Assembly (NCBI GenBank): GCA_947589095.1
Contig: CANQBX010000009.1
Coordinates: 1 to 64,000, forward strand
Origin: an uncultured Lachnospiraceae bacterium
Lineage (GTDB): Bacteria; Bacillota; Clostridia; Lachnospirales; Lachnospiraceae
Length of the DNA: 64,000 nucleotides
Direction: 5' to 3'
Shown: positions 47,311 to 56,334 of the stretch, piece after piece
Numbering within the stretch: the stretch's first letter is position 1
How the letters are laid out: each line of letters opens with the position of its first letter
The notes under the pieces: generated by a model
The model's input: only the letters and a program-made list of their open reading frames with translations
What the model was told of the DNA's origin: nothing
Database searches by the model: none
Position numbers and translations under genes: made by a program

Positions 47311-48932
47311 CCCCAGTAAGCATATCCGTCCCGATCAAAGCCGGTTACCGTTACGACCGGCCGACTGTTCTCGAAATCCCAGCATCTGTGAAATACGCCG
47401 CCCTTTATCAACTCCGCAGCCTCCTGCGGATCAAAATCTGCTGAAACCACGATGCGATTCCCGTTCTCTGCGAATCGAACGATCTCCCAGCCGGCCGCTG
47501 CATCTTCCGTATTCGCTAACAAATCCAAGACGTCCGCACAATTTTCGTCTGCCACGCTGCCCGCTGATGACTCTTTCCGGACATGCGGCTTCTCTGACCG
47601 ACTACCCGCTGCAACGCCAGCTGTCATTGATTCCTCGGCATACAGCTTCTCTGGCTTGCCAGCCACCGCAGTTTCGGCTACTGCCGGTTCCCCGACATCC
47701 AACTTCTCCGGCTTGCCAGCTACTGCCGGTTCCCCAACATCCAACTTCTCCGGCTTGCCAGCCATCGCAGTTCCGTCTGCCGCTGGTTCCCCAACATCCA
47801 ACTTCTCCGGTTTGCCATCCGGCATCGCCTCGTCCGTCATCGGCTCCCCGGCGTACGGCTCCGGTCCCAGCGCCGGCCAGCCATTTATAAAAAACATCGG
47901 CCGTATCATCAGATAGTGCATCCGGTAGCTGTCCCTCTGCATATGCGGGTCGTACTTCCGGTAAATATTCGCGCCGTCCCGTATATGGTGGACGAAGAAA
48001 TACGCGCTCCTCTGCGGGTCATAAAACGGCACGCCGTGCCCCGGCCCGCGGAATCCGTTAAAACTCCAGCCCTTCTCGGCGCCGCCCGCGTTCGGCGCTG
48101 CCGCCCGGAAACGGTAACTGCCCGCGATACGCACGCCCATCGATTCCTCGACCAGACAGCGGCCCTGCCGGTCCAGATAAGGCCCCTGCACCTTCCGGCT
48201 GCGCCCCACGCGGATATCGTAATTATCACCCAGCCAGCCATAGGACTGGAACAGATAGAAATATCCGGTCTCCGGCACGTAAATCACCGCCGCACCCTCC
48301 GGCCCGTCGATGACCGGCCGCGGGTTCTTCTTCGAAATACACTGTCCGAACGATTTCGGATCGCCGTCTAGCGGCAGGCCCGTCTCCCCGTCCAGCTCCT
48401 TCAGGAAAATGCCGCCGAAGAAGGAACCGTATACCAGAAAGCAGCGGTCCCCGTCCCATATGATATGGGGATCGATGGCATTCGGATAAGTATCGTCCGT
48501 CCCCCAGGTGTCCATCACCACGCCCCGGTTCTCGAAAGGCCCCAGCGGATGGTCCGCCACAGCCAGCCAGATCCGTGACTCCGAACTTCCGAACGCCCTG
48601 GTCGCCGCATAGTACAGCCGGTATTCGCCCTTCACATACTCCGCGTAAGGCGCCCAGAAGCTCCGCGTCGGCGGGTACGCGCCGTTATCACGCCCCTGCG
48701 CGACAGCCGTCTCCGACAGTACCGTTCCTTCATACTGGAAATGTACCAGATCCTTCGAGGAACGCACCGGAACGCCGACCTTCGGCTTCATCCCGCAATA
48801 AGGCATATAACTGTCAGTCGAATAGGAATAATAGGTCCGCGTCACCGGATCCCACATCATCGACGGATCATGGGAGCCGATGGCCGCGTTGCTGTTGATA
48901 TCGTAATCATTCAGCCGCAGGATTCCGTCCAT
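47277..48932 (-). CDS. GH43 glycosidase (arabinan/arabinoxylan active) with repeat linker
   Basis: 551 residues from the ATG at 48932 (AGGAAGG 8 bases upstream). Residues 1-330 are a five-bladed GH43 propeller: GSHDPSMMWDP (general base Asp), AIDPHIIWDG (Asp), DGPEGAAVIY (acid Glu). No signal peptide, so it acts in the cytoplasm on imported oligosaccharides, probably as alpha-L-arabinofuranosidase or arabinanase. A linker (about 375-455) contains repeats of AGKPEKLDVGEPA. A C-terminal beta domain (about 465-551) contains FHRCWDFENSRPVVTVTG. The final GKRISKREERP is encoded by the intergenic repeat, so the original stop may have been lost. Confidence 0.83.
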   Translation of the reverse strand: MDGILRLNDYDINSNAAIGSHDPSMMWDPVTRTYYSYSTDSYMPYCGMKPKVGVPVRSSKDLVHFQYEGTVLSETAVAQGRDNGAYPPTRSFWAPYAEYVKGEYRLYYAATRAFGSSESRIWLAVADHPLGPFENRGVVMDTWGTDDTYPNAIDPHIIWDGDRCFLVYGSFFGGIFLKELDGETGLPLDGDPKSFGQCISKKNPRPVIDGPEGAAVIYVPETGYFYLFQSYGWLGDNYDIRVGRSRKVQGPYLDRQGRCLVEESMGVRIAGSYRFRAAAPNAGGAEKGWSFNGFRGPGHGVPFYDPQRSAYFFVHHIRDGANIYRKYDPHMQRDSYRMHYLMIRPMFFINGWPALGPEPYAGEPMTDEAMPDGKPEKLDVGEPAADGTAMAGKPEKLDVGEPAVAGKPEKLDVGEPAVAETAVAGKPEKLYAEESMTAGVAAGSRSEKPHVRKESSAGSVADENCADVLDLLANTEDAAAGWEIVRFAENGNRIVVSADFDPQEAAELIKGGVFHRCWDFENSRPVVTVTGFDRDGYAYWGKRISKREERP

Positions 48933-49015
48933 CCGGGTTCCCTTCCTTTCCATCGTCCATCCTTTTCTCGGCCTGCTATTTGCCCTGTCCACAATTTCCT
49001 TTACATTCTTCTAAA

Positions 49016-49044
49016 ATTATAGCACAAGATTTTACAATCTACAA
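49016..49044 (-). promoter_or_regulatory. Sigma-A promoter of the first GH43 gene
   Basis: TTGTAG (49039-49044), 17-bp spacer, TATAAT (49016-49021) on the minus strand, so this gene can be transcribed apart from its upstream neighbour. Confidence 0.65.
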
Positions 49045-49069
49045 TATGATTATACAATTATCTAAAGTA

Positions 49070-50023
49070 TTACTCTCCTGTCTCGAACACCGGCCGCCCC
49101 TCCGCGTCCCATTTGACGCGCATCAAAAACACATGGCGGTTGGGATTGTACAGCGGATTGCCCGTGATCTCACTCTCGGTCCGCGCATGATAGACCATGA
49201 CCGGATTCCCCTCGCTGTCGGTGGTAAAGGAGTTATGGCCGGGCCCGTAGATGCCGTGTTCCACATTGGACGCCAGCACCGGATGGCGCTCCTTCTTCCA
49301 GGATCTGGGATCCAGGAGGTCCGCGTCCTCATCCGCGGTCAGCATGCCCATGCAGTAAGCCGCGCCGGTTTCGCTGGCGGAGTAGGTCACATAGATCTTC
49401 CCGTCGTGCTTGATCACCGCGGGACCTTCATTGACCCAGAAGCCCACCCGCTCCCAGTCGTAATCCGGCGTGGTCAGAAGCACCTGGACGGTCTTAAGCT
49501 GGCAGGGTGATTCCATTTCCGCGATATAAAGATTGGAGATCTGCTTTCCCACGCCTACCTTCTCCGCCCAGATATAATAATGCTTTCCGTGATTCTCAAA
49601 TACCGTGGCGTCCAGGGAAAATGCGCGGAAGGAGAACTTATCCTCCGGCGCCGCTTTCATCTTGCCCTTCTCCATCCATTTATCCTTCATCGGGTCCTGT
49701 CCCATACACTCCAGCACATACGGCCGGATCTTCCAGGGACTGTCCGCCTCGCCTCCGGCGAAATACACATACCATTTCCCGTCCAGATAATGGATCTCCG
49801 GGGCCCAGATATGCCTGCTCATGGGGCCGAAACGGTGCTTGTGCCAGATCGCGGTCTCCTCCGCATCGTAAAGCCCGCCCAGGGTATCGGCGTGACGCAG
49901 CACGATCCGGTCGTAATCCGGCACCGAGGCCGTGAAATAATAGGTTCCGTCCGTATGTCTATATACATATGGATCCGCCCTCTGCAGGATCCAGGGCTGA
50001 TTCCATTTTAATTTCTCATCCAT
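49070..50023 (-). CDS. GH43 glycosidase, probable exo-alpha-L-arabinofuranosidase
   Basis: 317 residues from the ATG at 50023 (GGAGG 8 bases upstream). Single GH43 propeller: RADPYVYRHTDGTYYFTAS (general base Asp), SLDATVFENHGKHYYIWAE (Asp), VNEGPAVIKHDGKIYVTYSA (acid Glu) and the late GIYGPGHNSFTTD His block. No signal peptide, so it works in the cytoplasm on imported arabino-oligosaccharides. It is preceded by two consensus promoters and the terminator of the binding-protein gene, so its expression is set separately from the transport genes. Confidence 0.88.
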   Translation of the reverse strand: MDEKLKWNQPWILQRADPYVYRHTDGTYYFTASVPDYDRIVLRHADTLGGLYDAEETAIWHKHRFGPMSRHIWAPEIHYLDGKWYVYFAGGEADSPWKIRPYVLECMGQDPMKDKWMEKGKMKAAPEDKFSFRAFSLDATVFENHGKHYYIWAEKVGVGKQISNLYIAEMESPCQLKTVQVLLTTPDYDWERVGFWVNEGPAVIKHDGKIYVTYSASETGAAYCMGMLTADEDADLLDPRSWKKERHPVLASNVEHGIYGPGHNSFTTDSEGNPVMVYHARTESEITGNPLYNPNRHVFLMRVKWDAEGRPVFETGE

Positions 50024-50103
50024 AGTTTGTTCCTCCTGTTCATACAGCTTTCCGGGCGCAGGCCGGGCGCCGCCGATCCCGAAAATTCTCCAAAACAAGC
50101 TGC

Positions 50104-50170
50104 AATATATCGCAATATAATGATTTAGTCAAATATATAGTATTATAGAACTTCTTGAACAATTTGTCAA
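50104..50170 (-). promoter_or_regulatory. Two tandem consensus promoters before the GH43 gene
   Basis: Promoter 1: TTGACA (50165-50170), 17 bp, TATAAT (50142-50147), a perfect consensus. Promoter 2: TTGACT (50127-50132), 17 bp, TATATT (50104-50109). Both on the minus strand. The -35 of promoter 1 overlaps the T-run of the preceding terminator. Confidence 0.75.
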
Positions 50171-50204
50171 AAATGCAGGAGGGGAACACCCCCTCCCCTC
50201 CTGC
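50168..50204 (-). terminator. Terminator of the solute-binding protein gene
   Basis: GCAGGAGGGG pairs with CCCCTCCTGC (10 bp; 50175-50184 with 50195-50204), followed by ATTTTTG on the minus strand. About 130 bases separate it from the stop codon at 50338; nothing else was recognised in that stretch. Confidence 0.8.
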
Positions 50205-50337
50205 AGTGGACGCTTCATTTACGCCCGGATTTTTTATAAGCACGCTCTTAAGCGCCCCTATTTCTTCGTACCCCTCTTTGACTCTGTCCTTATGACCTTT
50301 CGCATCCTGTCTGACAGGCCTTTTCTGCTGCCGTCGA

Positions 50338-51909
50338 TTACTCCGCCGGCGTCAGGCCTGCAGCTTCCATCGCCTGCCGGTTGTACTCGTTGGCCTTCTC
50401 GGTCAGCTCGGCCACCCAGTCGCTGGCATTGGTCGCTCCGCTGGTTACAGAATCCTCAACGCCCGCATAAGGACCTGCGATGAACGCCGCGAAGCCCGGA
50501 ATCTGGCAGTCGCCGAACGGAACCACGCCGTGACGAACCTCTGCGAAGAAGTCGTCGAAGTACTTGCCGTACTTCTGATCCTTCTCGTTGATGTCGCCGT
50601 CGTCATGCAGGGACGGGAAGAATGTCGCCTGGAAATCAGCCCAGATGTCCTCGTCCATAGTCAGAGGGCACGGCATGGACTGCTGCCATACGTACACATT
50701 AGCCGCCTCGTCGAACAGGGTCTTGTAGCCTTCCATCTTATACTTCCAGCCTTCCAGGCCCCAGCCCATGAACTTCAGAAGCTCATAAGCCTCTCTCGGA
50801 TGCTCTGTGCCGGAGGAGATGCCTCCAAAGTCCAGAACGCCGAACTTATACTTCACGTCGTTGCCTTCCACAGAAGGTGTCGCATAGGGAACGAACTCGA
50901 TTCCCTTGTTCCTGTAGTCATCAGTATCGAACAGGTTCAGATAGGTCCAGAACGCGTCGATCTGGAAGCCCAGACGGCCGGAGTACGCGGCCCAGTCGGT
51001 GGAACCCTGCCATGCGATCAGCTCATCCTCGGTTACCGGAGCGCGGTATTTGCCGTTGATCAGCTCAGCCAGCGTGTTCACGCCCACCGCCCAGTCAGTC
51101 ATGTCGAATTCCTTGCCGTTCCAGCCGAACTCGCCGATGGCGTTGGGGTTGGCGGCTACCGGATAGTATGTAACGATGTTGTGGAACATATTGAAGCCGT
51201 AAATGCCCTCGTCGGGAGAGGTCACGTCCTTGAACGCCTGAACCATCTCGTCCCAGGTCCAGTCGGTCGGAGGCATTTCCACATTCAGCTTCTCAAACAC
51301 AGCCATGTCGGCGTAGATCGCGTCCGGGAAGAACTTGATCGGGGTCGCCAGCTTCTGGTTGGAGCCGTAGTAGCCCAGCTTCGCGCCGTTGATGGACGGA
51401 AGGATGTTGTCGTTCTCCGGGTCGTTCTCCCAGTACTCGGTCATATCGCCCAGAAGGCTGTTGGACAGGGCGAAATCGCAGTTGCCCAGGATCATGAAGC
51501 AGTCCGGCGTCTGGCCGGTGCTGACCAGGTTAAGCAGGGTGTTATTGTAATCGTCGCCTGCTACCTCATAGATCACATTGACCTTGATGTTGGGATGAAG
51601 TTCGGTGAACTTCTCGGCCAGCCACTCGGTCAGGACCTTGTTGTCAAAGTTCATGTAGGTCAGGGTGATCTCCTCATCCGTCAGAGGCGGAAGCGCGGAC
51701 TCTGCTTCTGCAGCCGCCCCCCCATTTCCGCTGTCGGCGTCTCCGGCAGGAGCCGCGGTCTCGGAGCCGCCGGCCGCCGCGGTGGTTGCCGCCGCCTGGG
51801 TCTCGCTACTGCTACTGCTGCCGCTGCTGCTTCCGCCGCCGCAGCCGGTCAGGACGGCCGTAGATACCATGGCCGCGCACAGAAGTGCGCTGATTAATCT
51901 TTTCTTCAT
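50338..51909 (-). CDS. Sugar ABC importer solute-binding lipoprotein
   Basis: 523 residues. The lipobox VLTGC (Cys about 23) and a Ser/Gly/Ala-rich linker precede a family-1 extracellular binding protein fold (EEITLTYMNFDNKVLTEWLA, LNLVSTGQTPDCFMILGN, PPTDWTWDEMVQAFKDVT). Last transport gene of the leftward series; a 126-base gap with a small hairpin separates it from its permease genes. It should deliver arabino-oligosaccharides or a related sugar to the permeases at 52036 and 52997; the exact ligand is inferred from context. An AAGGAGG lies before the ATG. Confidence 0.9.
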   Translation of the reverse strand: MKKRLISALLCAAMVSTAVLTGCGGGSSSGSSSSSETQAAATTAAAGGSETAAPAGDADSGNGGAAAEAESALPPLTDEEITLTYMNFDNKVLTEWLAEKFTELHPNIKVNVIYEVAGDDYNNTLLNLVSTGQTPDCFMILGNCDFALSNSLLGDMTEYWENDPENDNILPSINGAKLGYYGSNQKLATPIKFFPDAIYADMAVFEKLNVEMPPTDWTWDEMVQAFKDVTSPDEGIYGFNMFHNIVTYYPVAANPNAIGEFGWNGKEFDMTDWAVGVNTLAELINGKYRAPVTEDELIAWQGSTDWAAYSGRLGFQIDAFWTYLNLFDTDDYRNKGIEFVPYATPSVEGNDVKYKFGVLDFGGISSGTEHPREAYELLKFMGWGLEGWKYKMEGYKTLFDEAANVYVWQQSMPCPLTMDEDIWADFQATFFPSLHDDGDINEKDQKYGKYFDDFFAEVRHGVVPFGDCQIPGFAAFIAGPYAGVEDSVTSGATNASDWVAELTEKANEYNRQAMEAAGLTPAE

Positions 51910-51985
51910 ACTTGAATCCTCCTTGTTTTTTTATAGCAGCCCGGCCCCCGGTACGGGGGACAGGCGAACTACTTTTTTGAAATAC

Positions 51986-52002
51986 GTTCCGCTTTCCGGA
52001 AC
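51986..52002 (-). other. Intercistronic hairpin before the binding-protein gene
   Basis: GTTCCG and CGGAAC pair around a five-base loop, followed by TATTTCAAAA on the minus strand. It is similar in position to the hairpin at 25443-25458, between permease and binding-protein genes. Confidence 0.4.
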
Positions 52003-52035
52003 AATCATCGGTTCCCGGCCATGAAACTGTGTTCT

Positions 52036-53049
52036 TTACTCGCCGGTGATACCGGTCCGGTCGACGCTCTCCACGAACTGCTTCTGCAGTACGAAGTACA
52101 TCACAAGCACCGGAAGGATGGACAGCATCGTCGCCGCCATTTTGATGCCTTCGTTCAGACTTCCCATGGCGTCTCCGGTCACGGACGCGCCGGCCGTGCT
52201 GTAGCTGTCGTTAAAGCCCTTAAGCGCCACCATCAGGGTGTTCCATTCGCTGCCGCCTAAGATACCGCAGACGTACAGCTGGGTCAGATAGGACTCGTTC
52301 CAGTACCACACGATGGAGAACAGGAATACGACCAGGATCGCCGGGGCCGCGGACGGCACCGCGATCTTAAAGAAGGTCTTGAAGTGGCCGCAGCCGTCGA
52401 TCTTCGCCGCCTCGATCAGAGCCTGCGGGATCTGACGGAAGAACTGGTAAAAGATCAGGATGTAAAGCTGCGCCTTGATCCCCTGTCCGAAGAAGGACGG
52501 CACCACAAAGGCTGCCAGGGAGTTCAGGATCTTCATGTCATTGTACAGCAGATAGTTGGGCATCATCGTGATCTGCGGCGGCAGGATGAAGGAGAAGATC
52601 AAAATCCCCATCATCACCGTCTTCAGCGGGAAATCGTACCGGGCGAAGCCGTAGCCGATGACGCCGCACATGACCACATTTACCAGGGTGGGCACGCCGG
52701 CGATGACCACCGACTGCCACAGGGTCTTTACAAAGTTCATGCTGGTGAACGCGTCGATGTAGTTCTTCACATACAGCACGCTGGGAATCCAGTTCACCGA
52801 GCTGTCCAGCAGGTCGGCGCGCTGCATGAAGCTCTTGCTGATCATGTAGAGCAGCGGATAGATGTAGACGAATCCGATACAGATCAGCAGGCCGTAGATC
52901 GCGATGATCTTGCCGGCGCCCTGGGTATCCTTGGAGCCGAAGAACCATTTCTTAAGCGCGTACCTGTCGATTCTCCTCTTCGGGAGCGCAGCTGCCTTAG
53001 CGCCGCTCTTTGATTGGTTTGCCTGCGCGTTTTGCTTCTTGCTTTGCAT
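52036..53049 (-). CDS. MalG-type sugar ABC importer permease (set 2)
   Basis: 337 residues. A basic N-terminal tail is followed by six membrane segments. The EAA loop ALIEAAKIDGCGHFKTFFKI and GYGFARYDFPLKTVMMGILI are typical of carbohydrate uptake permeases of the MalG class. The gene starts 53 bases inside the preceding permease gene (out of frame), so the two are tightly coupled. The C-terminus KQFVESVDRTGITGE is usual for the class. It pairs with the MalF-type subunit at 52997. Confidence 0.9.
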   Translation of the reverse strand: MQSKKQNAQANQSKSGAKAAALPKRRIDRYALKKWFFGSKDTQGAGKIIAIYGLLICIGFVYIYPLLYMISKSFMQRADLLDSSVNWIPSVLYVKNYIDAFTSMNFVKTLWQSVVIAGVPTLVNVVMCGVIGYGFARYDFPLKTVMMGILIFSFILPPQITMMPNYLLYNDMKILNSLAAFVVPSFFGQGIKAQLYILIFYQFFRQIPQALIEAAKIDGCGHFKTFFKIAVPSAAPAILVVFLFSIVWYWNESYLTQLYVCGILGGSEWNTLMVALKGFNDSYSTAGASVTGDAMGSLNEGIKMAATMLSILPVLVMYFVLQKQFVESVDRTGITGE

Positions 53050-54043
53050 ACCGGATCCCCTTTCTCTTTAATTTCTTCGCCAGCTGCTCCTGGTGCTTCA
53101 TCTCCTGGCGGGCTTTCTTGGCCTGTTTCGCGTACACGTCCTTCTTAAGCATCAGAGCGGCGGCGAATACCAGCACCAGCACCGTCACGATCACCGCGTA
53201 CAGCCAGGCCATGGCGGACGCGTAACCGTATCCCTTGCTTCCCGTCGTGCCGAACATGGCGTCCTTGATCGTCTCAATGATCGTGTTCTGCTCGTTGTTG
53301 GACAGGAAAATGATGGTGTAGACCACATTTAACAGGGTCATGTTCTTGATGGTCGGCAGCGTGATCTTCCAGAAGCACTCCCAGGTGGAACCGCCGTCGA
53401 TCTTGGCGGCCTCGTAAAGCGAGGTGTCGATCTTCTGCACGGCGGCCAAAAAGATCAGGATCTGGATGCCGGAATACCACAGGTACATGACGATGTTCTC
53501 AAACAGCCCCATGATCGCGTCCTCCAGGAAATCCGGCAGGAAACCGATCAGGCTGCTGATGGCGCTGGTGTTCATGGACGGTATGGAGCCCGCGCCCTGA
53601 CTGACCAGCTGCTCCATCACAGGACCCGACGCGATGATCACGGGCAGGAAGAAGATCAGCCGGAAGAAGCCTTTCCCTTTGATCTTGCTGTTCAGAAGCA
53701 ATGCGATGATCAGCGCGAACACCACGATGACCGGAGTGGCCAGCACGGTCTTCATCAGGTAGGCCACCAGCTCCGTCGGGAACGTGGCGTCCTCCTGAAG
53801 GATCTGGGTGAAGTTCAGAATCCCGATGAAGCTGACTTCGCGGCCCTTCGGCGTGATCCTCACGTTGCTTAACGCAAAGTTGAAGGACTGGATCAGCGGG
53901 CGGATCACGAAGATCGCTGCGCCGATGATCCACGGCAGCACGAAGAGGTAACCCATCATGTTCTCACGCTGTTTCAGTGAGAGGCGGCGTCTCTTTACCG
54001 CAGGAGCCTGCGGCGCTTTCTCTTTTTTCTCATTCTTACTCAT
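52997..54043 (-). CDS. MalF-type sugar ABC importer permease (set 2)
   Basis: 348 residues. Six membrane segments with basic tails at both ends (KEKAPQAPAVKRRRLSLKQR and KKLKRKGIRYAKQEAKRAGK). The EAA loop is LYEAAKIDGGSTWECFWKITL. The ATG overlaps the stop of the DUF5696 gene by 4 bases (ATGA), and its own end overlaps the next permease by 53 bases. This unusually tight packing indicates a single translational unit. It forms the importer pore with the subunit at 52036. Confidence 0.9.
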   Translation of the reverse strand: MSKNEKKEKAPQAPAVKRRRLSLKQRENMMGYLFVLPWIIGAAIFVIRPLIQSFNFALSNVRITPKGREVSFIGILNFTQILQEDATFPTELVAYLMKTVLATPVIVVFALIIALLLNSKIKGKGFFRLIFFLPVIIASGPVMEQLVSQGAGSIPSMNTSAISSLIGFLPDFLEDAIMGLFENIVMYLWYSGIQILIFLAAVQKIDTSLYEAAKIDGGSTWECFWKITLPTIKNMTLLNVVYTIIFLSNNEQNTIIETIKDAMFGTTGSKGYGYASAMAWLYAVIVTVLVLVFAAALMLKKDVYAKQAKKARQEMKHQEQLAKKLKRKGIRYAKQEAKRAGKPIKERR

Positions 54044-56334
54044 CCGACCTCACCTACCTTATAGGACATGGCCTCGATGGTCATGCCGTCATATTCGACA
54101 GCGTTCTCGCTGTGGTTTACGTAGACCTTTACGCCATTCGAGTAGGTGACGACAGCCAGATCATCGGCAGTCCTCTCATGGTCTACGATAGTTGCGCCGG
54201 CTACCGCGTCGTTGACTTCCCTAAGCTTCTCGTAGTACTCGACGATCTCGCTCTTGTACACCGAATACTTGGAAGTGTACAGGTCGGAGGAATTCGTGTA
54301 CAGCAGGTCCACCGGATCCTCCCAGGTCAGATAGAAGGACGGATAGATGCCGGTCTCTACCAGTTCCAGGAAGTACTCGCTCCGGTTGGCCTCGAAGTTG
54401 GTGTAGTCCGCGTACATCGGCAGGATTCCCTTTAACGCGATGGACATGAACGGAACCTCTTTGTCGGTGAATACATAATTGGATGTGTTCACCGGCATGC
54501 CCATGATGCCGCTTGTCAGGCTCCAGTATTCGGAAATGGGCTGCTCCATCAAAAGATCCATATCCTGGGCCGCGCCTGCGATGGCCGGCTCCAGTACGCC
54601 GAGCGTATCCGACCGGTTGTAAAGCTTATTGTTGTAATTGTAGCTGAACAGGTGATTGGTAACGCCGGTCAGCGCCAGCTGCTTTACGCCTTCCTTCTTA
54701 TAGGAGGCCAGGGCGCTGTTCAGCCGTTCCACCGCCTTGTCGGGCGTCTGGTAGTTGAAATACTCGTAAATCTCCTTGTAGGTATCCTCCTCGTAGACGC
54801 TCTCGTTCAGCTTCTTGATGATATTGAAGGTTGTGTTCACGGTATCCGGATTGGCCCGCAGGGCGTCCTGATACAGATAGAACTTGATCCCCTTGCCTTC
54901 CGCTTCCCCGATCAGCTTGGTCAGGTCATGGGTGCCGCCGATCTTGCTGTCCGCCTTGTAGCTGGTGATCGGGACGCTCCAGATACCGCCTTTCTGCCAG
55001 CCCTTGTACACCGTCGTGATGTCGGTGACGCCGCTGGCCGCCAGATCGTCGTAGATATCCCGGATATTGTCCGTGGTGGTCATGGTCACGGCCTTCTTGC
55101 CGACGATGCCGTTCTCACGGTCGGTTCCCAGGAAATCCAGCTTGATCCGGAAACCGTCGTCCTTCGCGGTCAGCCCCTGGTCATTCAAGAGATACTCACG
55201 GTACTTGACCGCCATGCCGGCGTAGTCCGCCTCGTCGCCGCCCAGGAAAATGTAGCGCATCTTTAAGTCGCACTGGGAATGGCGGCTCTCCTGGAGCTTG
55301 ACGGAAGCGGTGGCTTCCTTGCTCAGAAGCTGGGTGTAGATCCGCCGCATGGTAAACCGCGGGGTGATCCAGTTATAATTGGTGATCGCGCCGTTGGGAT
55401 ATGCGATGATCCTGGAATCCTCCGCGCCGCTCTCGATGATGCTTAATACCGCCATCTGCGAATCCGTATGGACCATGCCGAAGACCGGCGCCATGACAGG
55501 TTCGCCTTCATTGATGGTCTGGTACTCGTCCCAGAACAGGCTCAGCACGTAGGTTTCGTCCACGCCGGCGTTGCTGCCCCAGACGCTTAAGGTCTGCGGG
55601 GAACTGAACCGTCCGTCGTTGTCCTCCAGATAGATCAGCGAGCCGTTGCCGTCCGGCACGAACATGTAGCCGGTACGCTCCGCGGAGTAGGTGTAGCCCA
55701 GGAACGGATAAATGTAAATGCTTCCGATGGTCACGGGCGTGGCCGCGTTCGCCTGTTCCTCCATGATGGAGCTGTTGGGGATCTCGGCGGTAAAGCCGTC
55801 GTCCGTTAAGGCCACATTCAGCGTCATCCTGATCTGATACTTGGTCAGATTGATGTCCGCCGAGAAGCCGTTGTCCGTGCAATTCACACTGATCTCGGCT
55901 CCGCCCGCCGTCAGATCGCTTCTTTCTTCGTTCAGGCCGTTTAAGATCTCGAAGCCCAGACCGGAATGGATGAAGCTCTCCCAGGTCGTATTCAAGGTGC
56001 CGTCGCTTTCGCCGACGGTGGATTCCATAATGGCCCCGCTATTCTTGTCGCGGACGATCACCGACAGGGTGGGCTCATAGAGGTAAAGCTGCAGCTTATC
56101 GTTCTCCGCCACCAGCTTGTGGCCGTTGATGGTGTCGCCGGGATTCTCGATGATCGCGTCGTCAAGCGCCTCGCGCTTCTCCTCCGCCGAAACCTCCACG
56201 TCGGCGACCGCGCCGGCATTCTCCGTGGCGTACGCCGTCATGGGGGACGTTACTGCGCAGGCCGCCAGTATGGCGCACGCGAACATCCCTGCCAGGCCGT
56301 TTATCAGATAACGTCTCCGTTTATTATCTGCCAT
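54040..56334 (-). CDS. DUF5696-family exported protein
   Basis: 764 residues. An N-terminal signal or signal-anchor segment (GLAGMFACAILAACAVTSPM, ending TAYA-T) leads to a beta-rich domain (about 60-330, LQLYLYEPTLSVIVRDKNSG, GYMFVPDGNGSLIYLEDN) and then an alpha/beta barrel-like region (about 390-700, with DITTVYKGWQKGGIWSVPI and GIKFYLYQDALRANPD). This layout resembles glycoside hydrolase families with an N-terminal sandwich and a TIM barrel, but no activity is established. It overlaps the NHL/Yip1 gene (11 bases) and the next permease gene (4 bases), so it is co-translated with importer parts. Extracellular processing or presentation of the sugar to the importer is inferred. Confidence 0.75.
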   Translation of the reverse strand: MADNKRRRYLINGLAGMFACAILAACAVTSPMTAYATENAGAVADVEVSAEEKREALDDAIIENPGDTINGHKLVAENDKLQLYLYEPTLSVIVRDKNSGAIMESTVGESDGTLNTTWESFIHSGLGFEILNGLNEERSDLTAGGAEISVNCTDNGFSADINLTKYQIRMTLNVALTDDGFTAEIPNSSIMEEQANAATPVTIGSIYIYPFLGYTYSAERTGYMFVPDGNGSLIYLEDNDGRFSSPQTLSVWGSNAGVDETYVLSLFWDEYQTINEGEPVMAPVFGMVHTDSQMAVLSIIESGAEDSRIIAYPNGAITNYNWITPRFTMRRIYTQLLSKEATASVKLQESRHSQCDLKMRYIFLGGDEADYAGMAVKYREYLLNDQGLTAKDDGFRIKLDFLGTDRENGIVGKKAVTMTTTDNIRDIYDDLAASGVTDITTVYKGWQKGGIWSVPITSYKADSKIGGTHDLTKLIGEAEGKGIKFYLYQDALRANPDTVNTTFNIIKKLNESVYEEDTYKEIYEYFNYQTPDKAVERLNSALASYKKEGVKQLALTGVTNHLFSYNYNNKLYNRSDTLGVLEPAIAGAAQDMDLLMEQPISEYWSLTSGIMGMPVNTSNYVFTDKEVPFMSIALKGILPMYADYTNFEANRSEYFLELVETGIYPSFYLTWEDPVDLLYTNSSDLYTSKYSVYKSEIVEYYEKLREVNDAVAGATIVDHERTADDLAVVTYSNGVKVYVNHSENAVEYDGMTIEAMSYKVGEVG

